DNA from: Cytobacillus firmus DS1
GTDB lineage: Bacteria > Bacillota > Bacilli > Bacillales > Cytobacillaceae
Direction: 5' to 3'
DNA length: 64,000 nt
Assembly: GCF_000565285.1 (NCBI RefSeq)
Contig: NZ_APVL01000003.1
Coordinates: 279,980-343,979, forward strand
Part shown: positions 45,306 to 56,512 of the stretch, in pieces
How the letters are laid out: every line of letters starts with the position of its first letter
Numbering within the stretch: position 1 is the stretch's first letter
Notes under the pieces: model-generated
Databases searched by the model: none
Told to the model about the DNA's origin: nothing
What the model saw: only the letters and a program-made list of their open reading frames with translations
Position numbers and translations under genes: made by a program

Positions 45306-46022
45306 CTATTCAATTGGTGTTTTATTGGGTGTCCCCGGCTTTCGCGGGTACTTTTTAGGAGTGCTCTTTTCTTTTTTTATGATTAAAATATTGCGCTCAC
45401 TTTCTTCCTCAGGCAGCGTGAACGTGTGGGAATCCACAAGTTCACCGCCCAGCACCGAGACGGCCTTTTTACCGGCATCCAGTTCTTCCTTTGCACTGGC
45501 GCCCTTCATGGCCACAAATGTGCCTCCTGTTTTAGCCAGAGGCAGACACAGCTCGCTTAAAACGGATAATCTGGCAACAGCTCTTGCTGTCACCACATCA
45601 AAAGACTCACGGTATTCCTTGTTCTGGCCAAAGGTTTCCGCACGGTCATGGATAAAGCGGACATTCTCAAGCCCCAGCTTCTTCGCCAGATGCTCCAGAA
45701 AACCGATGCGTTTATTAAGCGAGTCAACGATCGTAATATGTAAACCCGGAAAAGCAATTTTAATCGGTATGCTCGGGAATCCTGCCCCCGCACCGACATC
45801 ACAGACCTTTAGCGGCTGGCTGAAGTCAAAGTAAAAAGCAGCGCTAATGGAGTCATAGAAGTGCTTTAGATACACATCTTCCTTTTCCGTAATGGCTGTT
45901 AAATTCATTTTTTCATTCCATTCCACCAGTGTGGAATAGTAGGTGTCATATTGCTGCAATTGCTGTGGCGAAAGGGCAATCCCCTTCGCCGCCAGCATTT
46001 CAGTAAATTGTTCGGTATTCAT
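45306..46022 (-). CDS. rsmG: 16S rRNA G527 N7-methyltransferase RsmG
   Basis: 238 residues. Class I SAM methyltransferase: N-terminal helical region, motif [54 protein letters not shown]. Methylates G527 in the 530 loop; loss gives low-level streptomycin resistance. Basic C-terminal tail. gidB of older naming; follows mnmG. Confidence 0.97.
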   Translation of the reverse strand: MNTEQFTEMLAAKGIALSPQQLQQYDTYYSTLVEWNEKMNLTAITEKEDVYLKHFYDSISAAFYFDFSQPLKVCDVGAGAGFPSIPIKIAFPGLHITIVDSLNKRIGFLEHLAKKLGLENVRFIHDRAETFGQNKEYRESFDVVTARAVARLSVLSELCLPLAKTGGTFVAMKGASAKEELDAGKKAVSVLGGELVDSHTFTLPEEESERNILIIKKEKSTPKKYPRKPGTPNKTPIE

Positions 46023-46065
46023 TTAGTAATCCTTTCCGTTCTCAGACATAATCGGATTTTCCTCT

Positions 46066-47955
46066 TTACTCAGCTGAAACTCGTGCAATTCTCCCCTGCT
46101 CTAAATAAACAAGCAAAATGGAGATATCTGCAGGATTAACTCCGGAAATTCTCGAAGCCTGTGCGAGAGATAGCGGCCTTACTTCCTTCAGCTTTTGTCT
46201 TGCTTCGGAAGCCAATCCGTTAATATCATCATAATCGATGTTTTCAGGGATCTTCTTGTTCTCCATCTTCTTCAGCCGCTCCACCTGCTGAAGGGACTTT
46301 TCAATATAGCCTTCATACTTGATCTGGATTTCCACCTGCTCGGTTACATCGGGATCAAGCGCAGTTTCAGCCGGAGCGAGCTGCCCGATATGCTCATATG
46401 TCATTTCCGGACGCTTCAGCAGATCTGAGGCGCGGATGCCGTCTTTCAACTCGCTTCCGCCCTGGCTTTTGATCAGCTCCTGCACGTCAGAAGACGGCTT
46501 GATGATGATGCCTTGCAGACGTGCTTTCTCGTCTTCTATTGCCTGCTTTTTCAGCTGGAATTTTTCATAGCGTTCTTCACTGATCAGACCGACTTTGCGG
46601 CCAATCTCTGTTAAACGCAGGTCCGCATTATCATGGCGAAGCAGCAGACGGTATTCCGCTCTTGAAGTCAGTAGACGGTAAGGCTCGTTCGTGCCTTTGG
46701 TTACAAGGTCATCAATCAGGACGCCAATATAGGCATCTGAACGGCTTAAAATTACTTCTTCCTTATCAAGCGATTTCAATCCGGCATTCATGCCTGCCAT
46801 TAATCCCTGGCCGGCAGCTTCTTCATAGCCGGATGTCCCGTTAATCTGGCCGGCCGTGTAGAGATTTTTCACCTTTTTGGTTTCCAGTGTCGGCCATAAT
46901 TGCGTTGGGACGATGGAATCATATTCAATTGCATAGCCGGCACGCATCATCTGTACCTTTTCAAGTCCAGGGATCGTTCTGAGAATCTTCTGCTGCACAT
47001 CCTCAGGCAAGCTTGTTGAAAGCCCCTGCACATATACTTCCTGAGTATTTCGGCCTTCAGGCTCAAGGAAAATCTGATGGCGCGGCTTATCGTTAAAGCG
47101 GACAACCTTATCTTCAATGGACGGGCAATAGCGCGGGCCAGTTCCTTTGATCATGCCGGAGTACATTGGCGAGCGATGAAGATTATTGTCGATCAAAGTA
47201 TGCGTTTCTTCATTGGTGTATGTCAGCCAGCAAGGGAGCTGGTCTGTAATATACTTGGTCGTTTCATAGGAAAAAGCTCTGGGTACATCATCGCCAGGCT
47301 GGATTTCCGTTTTGCTGTAATCAATGGTATGGCTGTTGACGCGCGGCGGCGTTCCAGTTTTAAAACGGACCAGATCAAAGCCAAGCTCCTGCAGATGCTC
47401 TGAGAGCTTAATGGATGGCTGCTGATTATTAGGGCCGCTTGAGTACTTCAATTCACCAAGGATTATTTCTCCTCTTAAGAAGGTTCCGGTCGTAATGACG
47501 ACCGCTTTTGAATGATACACGGCGCCTGTCTGGGTGACAACGCCCCTGCATTCTCCATCTTCAACAATCAGACGTTCAACCATTCCCTGAATAAGCGTCA
47601 GGTTCCGTTCATTTTCCAGTGTTTTTTTCATTTCATGCTGATATGTGAACTTATCGGCCTGTGCTCTTAATGCACGTACGGCTGGGCCTTTTCCTGTGTT
47701 CAGCATACGCATCTGAATATGCGTTTTATCAATATTCTTGCCCATTTCTCCGCCAAGGGCATCGATTTCCCTTACGACGATACCTTTTGCAGGTCCCCCG
47801 ACTGAAGGGTTACAGGGCATAAAGGCTACCATATCCAGGTTGATTGTGATCATTAATGTCTTTGCACCGAGGCGGGCCGAAGCAAGGCCTGCTTCCACAC
47901 CCGCGTGTCCGGCTCCGACTACTATGACATCATAACTTCCAGCTTCATATGTCAT
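46066..47955 (-). CDS. mnmG: tRNA cmnm5U34 synthesis enzyme MnmG
   Basis: 629 residues. FAD-binding [38 protein letters not shown], catalytic-Cys regions, and the C-terminal helical domain that binds MnmE. With MnmE it installs carboxymethylaminomethyl at U34 of several tRNAs. The ATG at 47955 follows AAAGGAGG; the in-frame extension upstream has none. Confidence 0.97.
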   Translation of the reverse strand: MTYEAGSYDVIVVGAGHAGVEAGLASARLGAKTLMITINLDMVAFMPCNPSVGGPAKGIVVREIDALGGEMGKNIDKTHIQMRMLNTGKGPAVRALRAQADKFTYQHEMKKTLENERNLTLIQGMVERLIVEDGECRGVVTQTGAVYHSKAVVITTGTFLRGEIILGELKYSSGPNNQQPSIKLSEHLQELGFDLVRFKTGTPPRVNSHTIDYSKTEIQPGDDVPRAFSYETTKYITDQLPCWLTYTNEETHTLIDNNLHRSPMYSGMIKGTGPRYCPSIEDKVVRFNDKPRHQIFLEPEGRNTQEVYVQGLSTSLPEDVQQKILRTIPGLEKVQMMRAGYAIEYDSIVPTQLWPTLETKKVKNLYTAGQINGTSGYEEAAGQGLMAGMNAGLKSLDKEEVILSRSDAYIGVLIDDLVTKGTNEPYRLLTSRAEYRLLLRHDNADLRLTEIGRKVGLISEERYEKFQLKKQAIEDEKARLQGIIIKPSSDVQELIKSQGGSELKDGIRASDLLKRPEMTYEHIGQLAPAETALDPDVTEQVEIQIKYEGYIEKSLQQVERLKKMENKKIPENIDYDDINGLASEARQKLKEVRPLSLAQASRISGVNPADISILLVYLEQGRIARVSAE

Positions 47956-48080
47956 GATGCGGCCTCCTTTGCTGCAATCAGGCAAGCACAGACCCAGGCT
48001 CATCAGAGGCTGAACCGGCCGATTGCAAAAGTTAAAAATCTATTTTCGCTGCGTCAGCTGACACAGCCTGCTTAAATCAT

Positions 48081-49466
48081 CTATTTTCCTAAACAAAACT
48101 GCGAGAATAACTGGTCGATCAGGCTTTCATGGACGCTGTCGCCAATAATTTCACCTAGCAGCTCCCATGTTCTTGTCAAATCAATCTGCACAATATCAAT
48201 TGGCGTTCCCATCTCAACACCCTGCATCGCTTCATCAATGGCATTTTGCGCCTGATTCAATAGGGCAATATGGCGGGTATTGGAGACATACGTCATATCC
48301 CCGGCTTCGATGGAGCCTGCAAAGAATAAAGAAGCAATGGCTTCCTCAAGATCGTCGACACCCTGGTCCTCCAATAAAGAGGTTGTAACCAGTTTATGAT
48401 GCTTCGAAAGCTCGCGGACGCGATTCATGTCGATTTTTTGATCAAGGTCGGTTTTATTGACAATCACAATGACATCCATGCCTTCGACCGCTTTAAATAT
48501 ATTTTCGTCCTCAGACGTCAATTCATCCGAGTAATTGAGCACAAGCAAAATTAAATCTGCTTCCTTTAATACCTGCCTCGATTTTTCGACACCGATGCGT
48601 TCTACGATATCTTCCGTTTCGCGAATGCCGGCTGTATCCACCAGACGGAGCGGCACTCCTCTGACATTCACATATTCTTCAATAACATCCCGGGTAGTGC
48701 CCGGTATATCAGTCACAATCGCTTTATTTTCGTGAACAAGGCTATTCAATAAGGAAGATTTCCCAACGTTTGGCCTTCCGACAATGACCGTGGAAAGTCC
48801 TTCACGCAGTATTTTCCCCTGCTGTGAGGTTTGAAGGAGCTTTTCGATTTCTTTTTTTACATAAGTAGCCTTCTCCATCAGCATATGATGGGTCATTTCC
48901 TCGACATCATCGTATTCGGGATAGTCGATATTGACTTCCACGTGAGCCAGGATCTCAAGAATTTCCTGCCGAAGCTTCTGAATAAGCTTTGACAGCCTTC
49001 CTTCCATCTGGCCAAGTGCCACGTTCATAGCCCGGTCTGTCTTGGCGCGAATCAGATCCATGACCGCTTCTGCCTGTGATAAATCAATCCGTCCGTTCAG
49101 GAAGGCGCGCTTTGTAAATTCACCCGGCTCAGCAAGCCTAGCACCATTATTCAGCAAAAGCTGCAGCACGCGATTCACGGAAACCAGTCCGCCATGGCAG
49201 TTGATTTCGATGACATCTTCCTTCGTAAATGTTTTCGGTCCCTTCATGGCTGAAACCATTACTTCTTCAGCAATCTGTTCAGTTTTCGGGTCAACAATAT
49301 GTCCATAATGAATGGTATGGGACGCCACATTCTTCAGCCGCTTGCCTCCTACCCCTCTGAAAAGAAGGTCCGCAATGTCAAATGCCTGATCACCGCTCAG
49401 GCGGACAATGGCAATGGCTCCTTCTCCCATTGGAGTAGATATTGCAGCGATTGTATCCAATTCCAA
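48081..49466 (-). CDS. mnmE: tRNA modification GTPase MnmE
   Basis: 461 residues: N-terminal folate-binding domain (to about 118), helical domain, inserted G domain (about 220-380) with [22 protein letters not shown] and NKTDL, and the C-terminal CLGK with the conserved Cys. K+-stimulated GTPase partner of MnmG. AGGTGA fits a TTG start at 49466 ([16 protein letters not shown]). trmE/thdF in older naming. Confidence 0.96.
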   Translation of the reverse strand: MELDTIAAISTPMGEGAIAIVRLSGDQAFDIADLLFRGVGGKRLKNVASHTIHYGHIVDPKTEQIAEEVMVSAMKGPKTFTKEDVIEINCHGGLVSVNRVLQLLLNNGARLAEPGEFTKRAFLNGRIDLSQAEAVMDLIRAKTDRAMNVALGQMEGRLSKLIQKLRQEILEILAHVEVNIDYPEYDDVEEMTHHMLMEKATYVKKEIEKLLQTSQQGKILREGLSTVIVGRPNVGKSSLLNSLVHENKAIVTDIPGTTRDVIEEYVNVRGVPLRLVDTAGIRETEDIVERIGVEKSRQVLKEADLILLVLNYSDELTSEDENIFKAVEGMDVIVIVNKTDLDQKIDMNRVRELSKHHKLVTTSLLEDQGVDDLEEAIASLFFAGSIEAGDMTYVSNTRHIALLNQAQNAIDEAMQGVEMGTPIDIVQIDLTRTWELLGEIIGDSVHESLIDQLFSQFCLGK

Positions 49467-49614
49467 TTCATTCACCTCTCTTTTCGTTCTTACTTCCATC
49501 TATATAAAAAATGAATCCTGCTTTCGATTCCCCAAATTAATAGAATATCACAAGGCTTTTTTTTAGAAAAGCATATCAGCCCGCATTGCCAGCTTGTCCA
49601 AATTCAGCCATAAC

Positions 49615-49699
49615 TTATCCACATCCCGCTTTCCATCAGCCAGCGAAAAAATTATCCACACGTCTCATAATTAATATGCTCTATTTTAACTTATCCACA
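49615..49699. promoter_or_regulatory. DnaA-box cluster between jag and mnmE
   Basis: Three perfect TTATCCACA boxes in the same orientation at 49615-49623, 49652-49660 and 49691-49699, in the 366-bp gap. It lies 3 kb from the oriC boxes. Similar oriC-proximal clusters in B. subtilis help control initiation. Confidence 0.8.
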
Positions 49700-49762
49700 T
49701 GTGAATAACAATAAAACCAATTGAGATTTAATAATTTGCGGGGCTTTGACAAAGAACGACAA

Positions 49763-49796
49763 AAAAATCCCAATCCGGAATGGATTGGGATTTTAA
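49763..49796 (-). terminator. Terminator of rpmH-rnpA-yidC-jag
   Basis: AAAATCCCAATCC / GGATTGGGATTTT stem with T-run on the minus strand, downstream of jag. Confidence 0.88.
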
Positions 49797-49832
49797 TTTG
49801 AACATCGATAACTGGCGCTTCCGCTTTTCCGG

Positions 49833-50459
49833 TTATCTGGTTCTGGCTGGTGCAATGACGATATGGCGGTGCGGGTCATTGCCATCAGAGTATGTCTTGA
49901 TTCGCTTATTGTTTACGAGAGCGGTATGAATCACTTTGCGTTCATAGGAAGGCATTGGTTCCAGCGCAATTTCTTTTCCCGTCTTCAAAGCTTTTTGAGC
50001 AAGCCTTTCAGCCAGTTGAATCAGGGTATCCTGGCGTCTTTTCCGGTAATCCTCTGCATCGACCACCACATTTAAGTACTGCTCGGCAAAGCGGTTGATG
50101 ACCAGCTGTGTCAAATACTGGAGGGAATTGAGCGTCTGCCCTCTTTTTCCGATTAAAAGAGCGATCTTTTCACCGGATAAGATAAATTGAACATTTTTTC
50201 CTTCCCGTAATGTTTCAATTTCGATGGGCACGCCCATTTTTGCGCTGACGTCTTTAAGGAATTTTTCCGCTTCCTCAATCGGATCAGGCTTTTTCACAGC
50301 ATTCACCACGGCCGGCCGGGATCCGAAAATCCCGAAAACGCCTTTTTTACCTTCATCAACAATAGTAATCTCTAAGCGGTCTTCTGTTGTGTTTAATTGA
50401 GCTAAAGCTGACTCTACTGCTTCCTTGACGGTCTGTCCTGTAGCAGTTACTTGTTTCAC
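49833..50459 (-). CDS. jag: RNA-binding protein Jag (KhpB)
   Basis: 208 residues: Jag_N (about 1-50; [19 protein letters not shown]), KH domain (about 60-140; [20 protein letters not shown]) and R3H (about 145-205; [13 protein letters not shown]). Binds RNA, probably with KhpA, and influences cell-wall growth and division. The GTG start overlaps the yidC stop (GTGA). Confidence 0.95.
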   Translation of the reverse strand: MKQVTATGQTVKEAVESALAQLNTTEDRLEITIVDEGKKGVFGIFGSRPAVVNAVKKPDPIEEAEKFLKDVSAKMGVPIEIETLREGKNVQFILSGEKIALLIGKRGQTLNSLQYLTQLVINRFAEQYLNVVVDAEDYRKRRQDTLIQLAERLAQKALKTGKEIALEPMPSYERKVIHTALVNNKRIKTYSDGNDPHRHIVIAPARTR

Positions 50460-51241
50460 TTTTTGGCTCCTCCTGCATTTCCGGCCGCTGCAGCTTTCAG
50501 GTCCGGACCTTTAATGAAATACGTTTGAATGATCATGAAGATATTACCCACTACCCAGTATAAAGAAAGAGCTGCCGGGAAGTTAATGGCGAAAACAACG
50601 ATCATAATCGGCATTAGATAAAGCATCATTTTCATTTGTGCAGCCATTTGCCCTGTGTGCTGAGTGCCGGCCATCATCATTTTCTGCTGAATGAATGTTG
50701 TCACACCTGCAATTAAAGGCAATAGGTAAATTGGATCCGGAGAACCAAGGTCAAACCAAAGGAAATTATGGTTTGCAATTTCGCGCGTACGTGTAATCGC
50801 ATGGTAGAAACCGATCAGGATCGGCATTTGAATCACTAACGGGAAACATCCTGCAAGCGGATTAACGCCGTGCTTTTGGAATAAAGCCATTGTTTCCTGC
50901 TGCAGCTTCTGCTGTGTTTTCTGGTCTTTCGAGCTGTATTTTTCACGAAGCTTCTGCATTTCTGGCTGAATCGCCTGCATCGCTTTTGAACTTCTCGTTT
51001 GTTTAATCATTAATGGCAGGATAACCAGACGGATAATGATCGTCACAATGATGATCGATAGTCCATAGCTGCCGCCTGCAAATTCCGCTACCTTAATAAT
51101 AAACAGCGAAAGCGGGTAGACAATATACTCGTTCCAAAAGCCTTTGCTTTCAGACGTAATCGGCTGGTTGATTTCTGTACAGCCCGATAAAAGGGCCATC
51201 ACAAACACTAAACCGATTAATAGGAATATTCGTTTCTTCAA
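50456..51241 (-). CDS. yidC: Membrane protein insertase YidC (SpoIIIJ)
   Basis: 261 residues. Lipoprotein signal with lipobox LLSGC (Cys21), then five membrane helices with the hydrophilic groove ([20 protein letters not shown], with the conserved Arg) and the coiled cytoplasmic loop. Inserts membrane proteins with or without Sec; the SpoIIIJ type is also needed in sporulation. TTG start with AAGGAGG. Confidence 0.95.
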   Translation of the reverse strand: MKKRIFLLIGLVFVMALLSGCTEINQPITSESKGFWNEYIVYPLSLFIIKVAEFAGGSYGLSIIIVTIIIRLVILPLMIKQTRSSKAMQAIQPEMQKLREKYSSKDQKTQQKLQQETMALFQKHGVNPLAGCFPLVIQMPILIGFYHAITRTREIANHNFLWFDLGSPDPIYLLPLIAGVTTFIQQKMMMAGTQHTGQMAAQMKMMLYLMPIMIVVFAINFPAALSLYWVVGNIFMIIQTYFIKGPDLKAAAAGNAGGAKK

Positions 51242-51379
51242 CCGTTTTTTCCTCCTTAATTGCTCCTGATAATAGTATGGATTTCATTTGCTCATCCCCC
51301 GGCCAGAGGGACACGCTCATATGTATCTTATTTTAACATCTTTTAAAATGAAGTGCTTCATAATAAAGATAGATAACGA

Positions 51380-51748
51380 TTATTGTTTTTTAGTATTTCC
51401 AAGTCCAGGTTTATTCAAAACCCGCGAAACCTTTAATACATGGATCAGACTCTTTTTCACTTCATGAAAATCCATTTCTGCCACCGGTTTCCTCGCAATG
51501 ACGATCAGATCATATTGCGGCTTAATTTCTTCCTCCAGTTCTAAAAATGCCTGGCGGATATACCTTTTGATCTGGTTCCTCATAACGGCATTGCCGATTT
51601 TTTTGCTGACAGAAAGCCCGATGCGAAAATGGTTCTGCTCCTCTTTTCTCAAGATGTAAACGACAAATTGGCGGTTGGCGAATGACTTTCCCTTTTTAAA
51701 GGCCTCTTGAAATTCTTTATTCTTTTTTACACGGAACTCTTTTTTCAT
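51380..51748 (-). CDS. rnpA: Ribonuclease P protein component
   Basis: 122 residues. RNR-region [20 protein letters not shown] plus [20 protein letters not shown]. Protein subunit of RNase P, which trims tRNA 5' ends. The ATG at 51748 follows AGGTGATG. A repeat (R3) overlaps the upstream in-frame extension. Part of the rpmH-rnpA-yidC-jag unit. Confidence 0.96.
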   Translation of the reverse strand: MKKEFRVKKNKEFQEAFKKGKSFANRQFVVYILRKEEQNHFRIGLSVSKKIGNAVMRNQIKRYIRQAFLELEEEIKPQYDLIVIARKPVAEMDFHEVKKSLIHVLKVSRVLNKPGLGNTKKQ

Positions 51749-51762
51749 GTCATCACCTATTT

Positions 51763-51826
51763 CGAAAAGCGCAAGCGCACTGGTCACCCCCTGCATCTTG
51801 AGGGGGCTGGCGCTGGAGCTAGACAG
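51763..51826. repeat. GC-rich dispersed repeat (family R3) upstream of rnpA
   Basis: CGAAAAGCGCAAGCGC ... GGGGGCTGGCGCTGGAGCTAGAC; arms AAGCGC/GCGCTT-like and CCCCCTGC/GAGGGGG pair. It lies between rpmH and rnpA. A related piece occurs at 24596. Confidence 0.55.
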
Positions 51827-51859
51827 TTATCTAACTTTAATTAATTTATCTTTACATGG

Positions 51860-51887
51860 AAAAAAAGACCACTGACGTTTCAGTGGC

Positions 51888-51890
<3 letters not shown>
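51860..51890 (-). terminator. Terminator-like hairpin after rpmH
   Basis: GGCCACTGA-AACG-TCAGTGGTC then TTTTTTT on the minus strand, overlapping the rpmH stop. Could attenuate between rpmH and rnpA. Confidence 0.8.
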
Positions 51891-52049
<159 letters not shown>

Positions 52050-52177
52050 TTAAAGACAGTCTTTCTAATTATATAGATGTAACTAGAAAATTGTCAACTA
52101 TGCATATAAGTCAATCTGCCTTCAATGGCAAAGAATTAGATACGGTTCTTTCATCATAATTGTTTTTCTTAAAGGTA

Positions 52178-52252
52178 GTCCGTTGATTTCCGCTGCGGGC
52201 ACTTGCTTTCCGCGGGAAGGAACGGGAGCCACCGCTCCAATCAACTCAGCAG
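52178..52252. repeat. Dispersed repeat, family R2 copy C (internally deleted)
   Basis: Left end GTCCGTTGATTTCCGCTGCGG and right end CCGCTCCAATCAACTCAG match copy A; the middle is lost. It sits in the rpmH-dnaA gap, before the DnaA boxes. Confidence 0.75.
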
Positions 52253-52529
52253 TTGAGATTTAATAAAAAAACAACTTACGACAATATAAAGAAATTTATT
52301 TGCTGCTCTTTCTCTTTTTGCAAATCTGAAAGAACCCACTCAGAAAGTTTACCTTCTTTTCGTCTGAATGTCATCCTAAAATTTCATTTTTCCACGTTTT
52401 TCTCATTCATTCATTGTAAAAGCATTTATTTAAGACTGCAAATTTTTCCGGCAGCCAGGCAATCCGCCACTCAAATGCAGCATTCGTTCCCTTTGATATT
52501 CCAAGTCCATTTGAATAGAATCCCCCCAG

Positions 52530-52810
52530 AAATGACCTGTGGATAAATTTTCGACAAGTTTTTTATTATCCACATCACATATTGACAGGTTTTTCACACA
52601 ACCAGAGGCTGTGGACAATTTTTATGAACAGGGATGGGCATGTTGTGGATAAGGGTTTAAAAAGCATTGCAGTCCAAAGCATTATCTGTTATCATAATTG
52701 TGTTTTCACACTTAATAAATCATTGTGCATATCTTCATTATCCACAGATTGTGGATAACATGTGGACAGGTTATCCAAGGGGCTTGTAAAAGTTTGTCCA
52801 CAGACAGTGG
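52530..52810. other. oriC: oriC, upstream DnaA-box region
   Basis: Perfect boxes: TGTGGATAA at 52538-52546, 52644-52652 and 52750-52758; TTATCCACA at 52566-52574 and 52738-52746. Near-matches: TGTGGACAA 52610, TTGTCCACA 52794, TTATCCAAG 52771. It lies between rpmH and dnaA as in B. subtilis incA/incB. The rest of the gap (52023-53017) holds R2 copy C, AT-rich DNA and the dnaA promoter region, no gene. Confidence 0.93.
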
Positions 52811-53017
52811 ATACTGTCGAAATTCCACTTTACTTCCTTATTATATGATTTTCCACATAAACAGTTTCGTATATTTATAAATTTCAGGGTTATACAGCGT
52901 GTATAACCTATCGTTTTTGTGGCGCGAAACAAAGAAAAAGCAGGGGTGTCCTCCGAAAGGCACCGGAGCTTGAATGTAATGTAAATATCAAATTTAGATG
53001 GAAAAGGAGGGATATCA

Positions 53018-54364
53018 TTGGAAAACATTGCGGATCTTTGGAATAATGCTCTGGCCAATATCGAGAAAAAAATCAGCAAGCCCAGTTTTGATACATGGCT
53101 GAAATCGACAAAGGCGCATTCTCTGCAGGGAGACACTTTAGTCGTTAAGGCCCCGAATGAGTTTGCCCGTGACTGGCTTGAAGAGCGTTATTCCCAGCTG
53201 ATCTCCGGAATTCTTTATGACATTACCGGTGAAGAATTAGGAGTGAAATTCATCATTCCGCAAAATCAGAGTGAAGAAGAAGTCGATCTTCCTCTTCCGC
53301 CAAAAAAGAAAAAGCCTGAGGAAGAACATCAGGAACTGCCTTTAACGATGCTGAACCCAAAGTATACATTCGACACGTTTGTCATCGGATCCGGAAACCG
53401 CTTCGCCCATGCAGCTTCACTTGCTGTAGCAGAGGCACCGGCGAAGGCATATAATCCTTTATTTATTTACGGGGGAGTCGGACTCGGAAAAACTCACCTT
53501 ATGCACGCAATCGGCCATTATGTATTAGATCATAATCCATCAGCTAAAGTCGTATACTTATCTTCCGAGAAATTTACGAACGAATTCATTAACTCGATCC
53601 GGGATAACAAAGCGGGCGATTTCCGCGATAAATATCGAAATGTGGATGTTCTTCTTATCGATGATATTCAGTTTTTGGCTGGAAAAGAACAGACGCAGGA
53701 GGAATTTTTCCATACTTTTAATACATTGCATGAAGAAAGCAAGCAGATCATTATCTCAAGTGACCGTCCTCCAAAAGAAATACCGACACTGGAAGACCGT
53801 CTCCGCTCCAGATTTGAATGGGGACTAATTACTGATATTACGCCTCCAGACCTTGAAACGCGTATTGCCATACTGCGTAAAAAGGCCAAAGCGGAGGGAC
53901 TTGATATTCCTAATGAGGTTATGCTTTACATTGCCAATCAGATTGACTCCAACATCCGTGAGCTTGAGGGTGCTCTGATTCGTGTAGTGGCTTACTCCTC
54001 TTTAATAAATAAAGATATTAATGCCGACCTTGCAGCAGAAGCATTAAAGGATATTATTCCAAGCTCCAAGCCAAAGGTGATTACCATCCATGAAATTCAA
54101 AGGGTGGTTGGGGAACATTTTAATGTAAAGCTTGAGGATTTTAAGGCGAAGAAACGGACAAAGTCTGTCGCATTTCCCCGTCAGATTGCCATGTACCTGT
54201 CCAGGGAATTAACGGACTTTTCTCTGCCTAAAATAGGGGAGGAATTTGGCGGAAGGGACCATACGACCGTCATTCATGCCCATGAAAAAATTTCAAAAAT
54301 GCTTCAGTCTGACTCACAATTTGAAAAGCAGCTGAAAGAAATCAATGAAATGCTCAAGGTATAA
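53018..54364 (+). CDS. dnaA: Chromosomal replication initiator DnaA
   Basis: 448 residues: domain I (about 1-82; [21 protein letters not shown]), short linker, AAA+ domain III (about 110-330) with Walker [16 protein letters not shown], Walker [11 protein letters not shown], and domain IV HTH ([13 protein letters not shown]). Binds DnaA boxes with ATP and melts the origin. The start is TTG (as commonly in Bacillus) after AAAAGGAGGG. Confidence 0.98.
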   Translation: MENIADLWNNALANIEKKISKPSFDTWLKSTKAHSLQGDTLVVKAPNEFARDWLEERYSQLISGILYDITGEELGVKFIIPQNQSEEEVDLPLPPKKKKPEEEHQELPLTMLNPKYTFDTFVIGSGNRFAHAASLAVAEAPAKAYNPLFIYGGVGLGKTHLMHAIGHYVLDHNPSAKVVYLSSEKFTNEFINSIRDNKAGDFRDKYRNVDVLLIDDIQFLAGKEQTQEEFFHTFNTLHEESKQIIISSDRPPKEIPTLEDRLRSRFEWGLITDITPPDLETRIAILRKKAKAEGLDIPNEVMLYIANQIDSNIRELEGALIRVVAYSSLINKDINADLAAEALKDIIPSSKPKVITIHEIQRVVGEHFNVKLEDFKAKKRTKSVAFPRQIAMYLSRELTDFSLPKIGEEFGGRDHTTVIHAHEKISKMLQSDSQFEKQLKEINEMLKV

Positions 54365-54396
54365 TGTGTATAACTTGACCTGACTTACGCACAGTC

Positions 54397-54515
54397 TGTC
54401 CACATGTGGATAGGCTGTGTTTCCTTTCGAAAAATGCAGTTATCCACATACTAACAGGCCCTACTAGTACTTCTACTATTTTTTTATAAAAAATATATAT
54501 ATTCAATACGCCATT
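54397..54515. other. oriC: oriC, DnaA-trio and unwinding region (dnaA-dnaN gap)
   Basis: Boxes at 54405 (TGTGGATAG, near-match) and TTATCCACA at 54440-54448; then GC-rich spacer, DnaA-trio-like CTACTAGTACTTCTACTA at 54461-54478, then AT-rich DNA to 54503. This is the basal-unwinding layout of the B. subtilis incC region. Confidence 0.88.
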
Positions 54516-54540
54516 AAAATATGCTTGGAGGATTTAAAAA

Positions 54541-55677
54541 ATGAGATTTATAATCCAGCGCGACCAGTTGGTCCAAAGCGTCCAGGATGTTATGAAAGCT
54601 GTAACAAGCAGAACGACTATTCCCATCTTAACGGGAATTAAAATCGTCGCTTCTGAAGAAGGGGTTACCTTAACGGGAAGCGATTCTGATATTTCCATTG
54701 AATCTTTTATTCCTAAAGAAGAAGACGGAAATGAAATTGTCGAGATCAAACAGCCTGGTGCCATCGTGCTCCAAGCTAAGTTCTTCAGTGAAATCGTTAA
54801 AAAGCTTCCGACTGACAGTGTGGAAATAAGCGTGGAAAACCATTTGCAGACAGTCATCCGCTCAGGTAAATCCGAATTCAATCTTAATGGCCTGGATGCT
54901 GAGGAATATCCGCACTTGCCTCAGATTGAGGAAGAAAAAATGTTTAAAATCCCTACGGACCTATTAAAAGCAATGGTTCGCCAAACTGTTTTCGCAGTGT
55001 CCACCTCAGAAACACGCCCTATCTTGACAGGTGTAAACTGGAAGGTGGAAAACGGGACATTAACCTGTATTGCAACAGATAGCCACAGATTGGCTTTAAG
55101 AAAAGCGCAGATCGAAACAACTGCCAGCGAAAGCTACAATGTGGTAATCCCTGGGAAAAGCTTAAGTGAATTAAGCAAAATTCTGGATGACAACAATGAT
55201 TTAATCGATATCGTTATTACTGAAAACCAGGTTCTCTTTAAAGCCGAGCATCTGCTGTTCTTCTCAAGGCTGCTCGAAGGAAATTACCCGGATACATCCA
55301 GGCTGATCCCTTCAGACAGCAAAACAGATGTGGTCGTCAATACAAAAGAATTCCTGCAGGCTATTGACCGTGCCTCTTTACTTGCAAAGGAAGGCCGAAA
55401 CAATGTGGTCAAGCTTTCTGCAATTGATGGCGGAGTAATCGAAATTTCATCCAACACTCCGGAAGTCGGAAAAGTAGTCGAAGAAGTGCAGAGCAAATCC
55501 GTAGAAGGCGAAGAATTAAAAATCTCCTTCAGCGCGAAATTCATGATGGATGCCCTAAAAGCGCTGGAAGGCTCTGAAATTACAATCAGCTTCACCGGAG
55601 CTATGAGACCATTCATCATCAAACCGTTAAACGATGAATCGATACTGCAATTGATTCTGCCAGTTAGAACTTATTAA
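54541..55677 (+). CDS. dnaN: DNA polymerase III beta sliding clamp
   Basis: 378 residues in three clamp repeats; MRFIIQRDQLVQSVQDVMKA, DSHRLALRKAQIE and the C-terminal MRPFIIKPLNDESILQLILP. Ring dimer that tethers polymerases and recruits repair and regulatory proteins such as YabA. CTTGGAGG ribosome site. Hairpin terminator follows. Confidence 0.98.
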   Translation: MRFIIQRDQLVQSVQDVMKAVTSRTTIPILTGIKIVASEEGVTLTGSDSDISIESFIPKEEDGNEIVEIKQPGAIVLQAKFFSEIVKKLPTDSVEISVENHLQTVIRSGKSEFNLNGLDAEEYPHLPQIEEEKMFKIPTDLLKAMVRQTVFAVSTSETRPILTGVNWKVENGTLTCIATDSHRLALRKAQIETTASESYNVVIPGKSLSELSKILDDNNDLIDIVITENQVLFKAEHLLFFSRLLEGNYPDTSRLIPSDSKTDVVVNTKEFLQAIDRASLLAKEGRNNVVKLSAIDGGVIEISSNTPEVGKVVEEVQSKSVEGEELKISFSAKFMMDALKALEGSEITISFTGAMRPFIIKPLNDESILQLILPVRTY

Positions 55678-55680
55678 GAA

Positions 55681-55714
55681 AAAGCTGCCGGCTGTGCCGG
55701 CGGCTTACTTTTTT
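55681..55714 (+). terminator. Terminator of dnaA-dnaN
   Basis: AAGCTGCCGG-CTGTG-CCGGCGGCTT then ACTTTTTTT. Confidence 0.85.
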
Positions 55715-55810
55715 TATTGCAGATGAACAAGGGTGGCAAGGTTTAATGAGAAAAAGCTTTTAAAAGAATAGGCTGTTTAAGCGAAGTTTATTGCTATTTG
55801 TATTAAATTT

Positions 55811-56013
55811 ACTGAGTTGATTGCAGCGGAAGGTGCGAGATCCTTGAAAATGCATTCGCATTTTCTTCGTGCGGTGTTTGCTCAAGGAAGCTTATTCAAA
55901 GTCCTGCGGGAGTAGCGGGACAGGTGAGACCCCGCAGACGCGTAGCGTCGAGGAGGCTCAGCGCACGCCCCGCGGAAAGCGAGCATCCTGGAGCGGAAAT
56001 CAACGGACAACAT
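55811..56013. repeat. Dispersed repeat, family R2 copy B (inverted, with insertion)
   Basis: Reverse complement of copy A: ACTGAGTTGATTGCAGCGGA at the left and GGAGCGGAAATCAACGGACA at the right. About 60 bp with GAAAATGC-ATTC-GCATTTTC are inserted inside the arm after GTGCGAGA. It fills most of the 55715-56260 gap between dnaN and yaaA; no gene there. Confidence 0.85.
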
Positions 56014-56260
56014 TAATAAGCGAAAAACAACAATTTATACGAAAAGAGCCAAAGAATAAACATATCATTAGCTTAAAAGCCGCCGGAATATTGGCCAATA
56101 GCAGGGGAATAATGAAAATAACAGGCTGCATGCGACTTTTCTTTGTGTATCTGAGATTTATTTAGTAAAATAGAATATTAGATACCATTCTGAAATTGTT
56201 TTGCCAAAGTGCAGAAAAAACTGCAGCACTGGAAGTCGGACAATGGGAAAGAGTGAAAAT

Positions 56261-56470
56261 ATGACGGAAATTCAAATTGATACAGAATATATTACGCTGG
56301 GCCAATTTTTAAAAGCCGCTGATGTGATTCAAACAGGCGGAATGGCCAAATGGTTCCTGAGTGAATACGAAGTCTTCGTCAACGGCGAGCAGGATCAAAG
56401 ACGGGGAAGAAAGCTAAGAACCGGGGATAAAATCGAAATTCCGGATGTGGGTGAATTTTCGATCGTCTAG
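56261..56470 (+). CDS. yaaA: S4-domain protein YaaA
   Basis: 69 residues with an RNA-binding S4 fold: TLGQFLKAADVIQTGGMAKW, FVNGEQDQRRGRKLRTGD. B. subtilis yaaA (rlbA), linked to ribosome biogenesis, sits here between dnaN and recF. The frame extends to 56201, but MTEIQIDTEYITLGQ at 56261 matches the family. Confidence 0.92.
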   Translation: MTEIQIDTEYITLGQFLKAADVIQTGGMAKWFLSEYEVFVNGEQDQRRGRKLRTGDKIEIPDVGEFSIV

Positions 56471-56512
56471 CCCGCTGTTCTAAAGCTTAAAACCTAAAAG
56501 GATGTAGCGTTT

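Noticed and set aside
53018..54364. Riboswitches or T-box leaders in the core region
   Set aside because: I looked in gaps over 150 bp upstream of purA, gyrB, dnaA, soj and yyaC and saw no conserved aptamer or T-box sequence.
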